Origin: a bacterium
GTDB taxonomy: Bacteria; Zhuqueibacterota; Zhuqueibacteria; Thermofontimicrobiales; Thermofontimicrobiaceae
Direction of reading: 5' to 3'
Length of the DNA: 9,116 bases
Assembly: GCA_025453735.1 (NCBI GenBank)
Contig: JALOPY010000061.1
Coordinates: forward strand, 1 to 9,116
The notes beneath the pieces were generated by a model that worked only from the letters and a program-made list of their open reading frames with translations, was not told where the DNA came from and made no database searches. Shown piece by piece: positions 6,258 to 9,116 of this stretch; within the stretch, counting starts at the first letter, position 1, and each line of letters opens with the position of its first letter. The position numbers and the translations under genes were made by a program.

Positions 6258-6272
6258 TGACCAAATTTAAAA

Positions 6273-6347
6273 CGGGGCGTAGCGCAGTCCGGCTAGCGCG
6301 CCTGCTTTGGGAGCAGGAAGTCCCGAGTTCAAATCTCGGCGCCCCGA
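6273..6347 (+). tRNA. tRNA-Pro (anticodon UGG)
   Basis: A complete cloverleaf. The acceptor arms CGGGGCG (6273-6279) and CGCCCCG (6340-6346) pair over seven bases, with discriminator A6347. The D arm has GCGC/GCGC around AGTCCGGCTA. The anticodon stem CCTGC/GCAGG (6301-6305, 6313-6317) encloses loop TTTGGGA with anticodon TGG at 6308-6310. The T arm CCGAG/CTCGG encloses TTCAAAT. The anticodon reads CCA and, with wobble, other proline codons. The first base C, the G18G19-type D loop and discriminator A are normal for bacterial tRNA-Pro. The 3' CCA is not encoded, so it must be added after transcription. Confidence 0.97.
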
Positions 6348-6352
6348 CTTAT

Positions 6353-6384
6353 AAAAAAACCCATCAAGCATTGATGGGTTTTTT
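6353..6384. terminator. Strong bidirectional intrinsic terminator
   Basis: CCCATCAA (6360-6367) and TTGATGGG (6371-6378) form an eight-base stem with loop GCA. They are flanked by seven A on the left (6353-6359) and six T on the right (6379-6384), which can extend the stem. Read on the plus strand it ends the tRNA-Pro transcript. Read on the minus strand the A run becomes a U tract and ends the convergent minus-strand pair, whose last stop codon is at 6414. Confidence 0.92.
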
Positions 6385-6413
6385 ATTTTGAAATAATTGT
6401 CAAGTTATTTCAG

Positions 6414-7031
6414 TTAAGTTTTTTTCTTTAACGATGGATTGAGATTAGCATATAAAATGAAACATATTCCTTCGCTATCGATGCTGAACTCAGGCTCAAT
6501 TGGTTCAGAATTTAATTCCAGAAGATACTCGGATTTTATTTTTTCAACCTTCATGTTAAAAGGAATCGGCCTGTTAAGTTCATGTCTCAGATTTTCCAGT
6601 GTCACCTGAAGGTCGATATAAGCATCTTGCTCCAGCGCTTTTGTCAGATGTTTATTAAATAAATCGCGGAGGAATTTATCGAACATGGCTGGAATATTGG
6701 GAAAATCTAATCTCGTTATGCTGGCTTTCAAAAACCGCAATTTGCGATCCTCGATTTTTAAATCAGCTTCGATGTGAATTTTTGTGCCGCCGATTCGTAA
6801 ATCCGGGGCATTTTTTATTACCAATTGTCCCGTGCCGCGCGCCTTGATTTTAAGTCGATTCTCGCCTGCAAATTCAAATGTTAATTTTTCAATGCTCAAT
6901 GGATCAGATTTATGCTGTTCATATTCGAAGCCGCCAATTTTGCCTTTGGTAATGGGCAGTATAATTTTCTCAGGCAATGGCAGACTGTCGAATTTGATTG
7001 CTAATTGCGCTGATAGTTTTGCACCGTGCAT
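6414..7031 (-). CDS. Hypothetical protein, beta-rich (205 aa)
   Basis: I do not recognise the family. There is no signal peptide or membrane helix. Long stretches alternate charged and hydrophobic residues, as in amphipathic beta strands: LSIEKLTFEFAG (45-56), LKIKARGTGQLVI (60-72), KIHIEADLKIEDRKLRFLKA (84-103) and YIDLQVTLENL (138-148). A helix between them (NIPAMFDKFLRDLFNKHLTKALEQ, 112-135) is amphipathic. A sheet wrapped round a helix is reminiscent of lipid-binding TULIP-like or DUF4403-type folds, but that is a weak impression. The start is secure: AAAGGAG on the minus strand (7046-7040) lies eight bases before the ATG. The gene begins 47 bases after the phosphodiesterase stop codon and is probably its operon partner. 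Confidence 0.85.
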   Translation of the reverse strand: MHGAKLSAQLAIKFDSLPLPEKIILPITKGKIGGFEYEQHKSDPLSIEKLTFEFAGENRLKIKARGTGQLVIKNAPDLRIGGTKIHIEADLKIEDRKLRFLKASITRLDFPNIPAMFDKFLRDLFNKHLTKALEQDAYIDLQVTLENLRHELNRPIPFNMKVEKIKSEYLLELNSEPIEPEFSIDSEGICFILYANLNPSLKKKT

Positions 7032-7078
7032 TGTTATTTCTCCTTTGTTGCGTTAATTACAATGATGAATCACGATTT

Positions 7079-8809
7079 TTAAAATAAACTTTTGCCATCC
7101 AATCTCTCGCCCTGTACTTTAAATTGGTGTAGTATCGTTGGTGTAATATCAGCAATTTTTGCTGTGGGAATAATTCCTTTGGAGTAATCTCCGGAAGTCC
7201 GTTTTCTGATCAAGCCTGGATCGTATGGAGTTGAAAAAATTAAAGGAACATAAGAATCTGATGCAAGAAAGCTTCCATGAGTTGACTTCATGCGATATCG
7301 TTTCTCAAAACGATAATGATCTCTATAATTGACTAAAAGCAAAATATCGCCACTGTTTTCACAATAAAATTCTTCAAGCCGTTCTTTTGCCTGGACATAA
7401 CCATTCTCCTTTCCAAAATTTTTATTGATAGATTTGATATTTCCGCTCCCACGGTTCGTATCAAATTCATAAAGCTGGTATGTTTTGTGTTCGTAGTCTT
7501 TAAATAGGATATAATCAAATGCTCCGGAAAGAAAATTGTTCTCTTGCGATTTGCCCTGGTTGGCTTTACTGAATTCCTGCATTATCTCTTCCAGATCTTT
7601 CAGGTCAGGAGAAGTTGTCCAATCAACTTTGATTCCGCGACTGCGATATTCAAAAATTGCTCTCCGCACATGAATCTGGGCTGAAGCGGCAGTAATGGTT
7701 GTGATGCAGTTGCATGACGATTCCAATTCGCCAAATTCCGATTTACCCAGCACATCATAACCACAATATTTCAAAACTTTTTTAACCTCTTTTCGCGTAA
7801 TACGCTTGTTATCATCCCAATCGGCACCGGTGTGTCCATGATCAGAGCAGATGACGAATAGCGTGTTTTTTAATGTCGGATTTTGGTCAATTAATTTTTC
7901 CCATAAAATTAAAAATTTTCCCAATTGTGTATCGACAGTATTTTTCAAATAATCTCGTTGCGCCCTGATATCAGGATGTGCCACCCGATCGTCTTTGACG
8001 GTGATATGTGCCTGGTGGTCATGTCCTCCAAAGTAAAGCGTGAAAAGATTTGGAGGCGGATGTTTGTGTTCCAGAAAATCGTTGAGGTAAGTCATGACAT
8101 CGTCCATCATCTCTTCATCAAAATTATCTCGGTAATCGCCAATTCCATCGGCAGCGCTTTCAGTTATAAATTGAGTTTGTTTGAAGATATTGGGGATCAG
8201 CCAATCTATTTTTGATTTGTCTTTCCCTTCAAATCGCCAGGGCAATCGCCAGGGAAACATTCCAATAACATGATTGACAGCATTCTGGTTTTGTGAAACA
8301 AACAGATTCGATGAGACGGCGCATTTATATTGTTCGTTGAGATAATCATAAATAGTTTTTGTCCCTTTATTCATCATCCGATTGCCACTGCCCTCATTCG
8401 TGAAAAAGGAAAGCGATTCAAACATTGAAAAGTTTTCGGATTTGCCTTTTGCCGCTAATGAGGTGCCAGTTCTATCAAAATGGAAATTCGCGGTGATCCC
8501 ATGATTTTTGGGAAATAAACCAGTGAATATCGTTGCTTGCGCAGGATAAGTATACGATGGAAACACAGTAACGCAGCGGTTGGCAACCAGGGAATCGCTG
8601 CTTTTCACATCATAGTCACCATAAAGGTTGATCTCATTGCCATGTTTGATGTCTTCTAAATAAATGTTGCCTGCAATCTTCGAGAGGTTTGGCAGACTTT
8701 TTTTTGATGGCTCTCGCAAGCTATCCTCTGCCAATGTATTATAGAGTAGATCGCGACGCAGACCATCAATATCAATAATGATAACGTTTTGAATTTGGCT
8801 TTGAGCCAT
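7079..8809 (-). CDS. Alkaline-phosphatase-superfamily phosphodiesterase/nucleotide pyrophosphatase-like enzyme
   Basis: A metal-dependent hydrolase of 576 residues, of the NPP/type I phosphodiesterase kind. Visible active-site marks, numbered from the chosen start: metal-binding Asp15 in IIDIDGLRRD, nucleophile Thr87 in FPSYTYPAQATIFTGLFP (NPP form TFPNH), Asp264 and His268 in GGHDHQAH, Asp323 and His324 in SDHGH, and His511 in STHGSF. The C-terminus has the family ending TAKIADITPTIL...GKSLF. The usual N-H after the T-x-P is A-Q here. There is no signal peptide, so it appears cytoplasmic, which is less common for phosphodiesterases of this group. A longer reading starts at TTG 8824, but the ribosome-binding site lies inside it, so ATG 8809 is chosen. 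The unknown gene 47 bases downstream is probably co-transcribed. The substrate is not determinable from sequence. Confidence 0.9.
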   Translation of the reverse strand: MAQSQIQNVIIIDIDGLRRDLLYNTLAEDSLREPSKKSLPNLSKIAGNIYLEDIKHGNEINLYGDYDVKSSDSLVANRCVTVFPSYTYPAQATIFTGLFPKNHGITANFHFDRTGTSLAAKGKSENFSMFESLSFFTNEGSGNRMMNKGTKTIYDYLNEQYKCAVSSNLFVSQNQNAVNHVIGMFPWRLPWRFEGKDKSKIDWLIPNIFKQTQFITESAADGIGDYRDNFDEEMMDDVMTYLNDFLEHKHPPPNLFTLYFGGHDHQAHITVKDDRVAHPDIRAQRDYLKNTVDTQLGKFLILWEKLIDQNPTLKNTLFVICSDHGHTGADWDDNKRITRKEVKKVLKYCGYDVLGKSEFGELESSCNCITTITAASAQIHVRRAIFEYRSRGIKVDWTTSPDLKDLEEIMQEFSKANQGKSQENNFLSGAFDYILFKDYEHKTYQLYEFDTNRGSGNIKSINKNFGKENGYVQAKERLEEFYCENSGDILLLVNYRDHYRFEKRYRMKSTHGSFLASDSYVPLIFSTPYDPGLIRKRTSGDYSKGIIPTAKIADITPTILHQFKVQGERLDGKSLF

Positions 8810-8817
8810 AAGCATTT

Positions 8818-8822
8818 CCTCC
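8818..8822 (-). promoter_or_regulatory. Ribosome-binding site that decides the phosphodiesterase start
   Basis: On the minus strand GGAGG (8822-8818) is eight bases before ATG 8809. It is only two bases before ATG 8815 and overlaps the TTG at 8824, so both longer readings are unlikely. Confidence 0.85.
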
Positions 8823-8897
8823 AATATTTTTTTAAATTCGCCTATATCCTTTTGCCTGATTGATTCATCGAATGGGAATTATTATCAAATGAATTTT

Positions 8898-8926
8898 CAA
8901 ATCTATTTATAGCTTAGCTTGACAAA
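8898..8926 (-). promoter_or_regulatory. Candidate promoter for the minus-strand phosphodiesterase operon
   Basis: On the minus strand TAGATTTG (8905-8898) fits TAnnTTTG, and TTTGTCA (8926-8920) lies 17 bases upstream. The spacing is shorter than in the tRNA-Pro promoter by about three bases, and a TATAAA lies between the two elements. The leader would be roughly 80 bases. The sequence is AT-rich and the call is tentative. Confidence 0.35.
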
Positions 8927-9029
8927 TTATTTAATGAAGTAATTTCCCTACAATGAGAAGCGGAGGAAGCAGAGTTTTATACCCGCCAAATAATAGCTCC
9001 AAAAAATTCTCCGTAACTCTCTATGCTCG

Positions 9030-9072
9030 AAAAGCATCTGCTAGTTCTGTTGCTCAGAGTAAGCTTTTTTTT
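9030..9072 (+). terminator. Weak terminator-like inverted repeat with T8 tract
   Basis: AAAAGC (9030-9035) can pair with GCTTTT (9063-9068), and TCTG (9037-9040) with CAGA (9055-9058), giving a bulged stem that runs into eight T (9065-9072). A competing small hairpin, ATGCT/AGCAT (9023-9037), overlaps it. No upstream gene on this strand needs it, so the call is low confidence. Confidence 0.25.
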
Positions 9073-9116
9073 AGAGTAATTTTTCACAAACTTTGAAATA
9101 CCGATACAGTTAAAAA

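Larger units (their letters stand above)
8825..9116. other. Right-end region with no supported gene
   Basis: About 290 bases upstream of the minus-strand operon. The left third is AT-rich and holds the promoter candidate. From about 8950 the composition becomes more mixed. An ATG frame at 8953-9096 (47 codons) is open on the plus strand but has no ribosome-binding site before it, and its Ser/Lys/Arg-rich product resembles no family I know. On the minus strand the same stretch is broken by stops. A TTGACA at 8919-8924 faces rightward without a well-spaced -10. The gene to the right, if any, begins outside the window. Confidence 0.5.

Noticed and set aside
6273..6347. tRNA-Pro as an integration site of a mobile element
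   Set aside because: There is no integrase, no duplicated tRNA 3' end and no foreign-looking genes next to it; a strong terminator and ordinary genes follow.
7925..8215. Plus-strand frame of 96 codons inside the phosphodiesterase gene
   Set aside because: It lies wholly antisense to a gene with clear active-site motifs and has no ribosome-binding site or recognisable product.
8810..8824. TTG 8824 or ATG 8815 as start of the phosphodiesterase
   Set aside because: The GGAGG ribosome-binding site lies within or only two bases from these starts; only ATG 8809 has normal spacing.
8874..8948. GGGAATT ... AATTTCCC as an inverted repeat around the minus-strand promoter
   Set aside because: The arms differ by one base, are about 60 bases apart and consist mostly of A and T; chance is the better explanation.
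8953..9096. 47-codon ATG frame as a gene
   Set aside because: No ribosome-binding site, no recognisable domain, and low-complexity Ser/Lys/Arg composition; kept only as an observation on the right-end region.

Overview
The window is a moderately AT-rich bacterial chromosome segment. It holds nine protein genes (one cut by the window edge), one tRNA gene and several hairpins and promoters. The tRNA-Pro promoter fits both the sigma-70 consensus and the TAnnTTTG element typical of Bacteroidetes. Together with a small CPVCG...CKCN protein of a kind I associate with the FCB group, this hints at an FCB-like lineage (for example Calditrichota or KSB1). That placement is an inference and no marker here settles it. 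Nothing indicates a mobile island: there is no transposase, integrase or CRISPR.

Layout: (1) 2-1176, the C-terminal part of a sodium-coupled neurotransmitter:sodium symporter (NSS) family transporter, overlapping by one base a 38-residue single-pass membrane protein that looks like the MetS small subunit. A 13-bp hairpin follows. (2) 1357-2382, holA, the DNA polymerase III delta subunit. (3) 2482-5181, an envelope-signalling neighbourhood: an ECF sigma factor with a possible self-recognised promoter, a zinc-binding membrane anti-sigma factor, a large nested hairpin, and a secreted HtrA-like protein. (4) 5376-6347, a small zinc-ribbon-like protein, the RdgB/HAM1 nucleotide-pool sanitiser (TTG start) and tRNA-Pro(UGG), closed by a strong two-way terminator. 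(5) 8809-6414 on the minus strand, an alkaline-phosphatase-superfamily phosphodiesterase followed by an unrecognised 205-residue protein. (6) About 290 bases at the right end with no supported gene.

The most striking observation is that the HtrA-like protein keeps the trypsin fold motifs, the PDZ domain and a signal peptide but has lost all three catalytic residues (His to Ser102, Asp to Gly132, Ser to Ile198). It also carries a short C-terminal heptad repeat. It is an apparently intact pseudoprotease immediately downstream of a sigma/anti-sigma pair, where an active DegP/DegS-like protease would be unsurprising. It could be a non-proteolytic chaperone or a sensor of envelope damage; that role is inferred.

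Three start sites were chosen away from the longest ORF. The anti-sigma factor is placed at ATG 3207, the phosphodiesterase at ATG 8809, and rdgB at TTG 5621. All three are set by ribosome-binding-site position or by family alignment.
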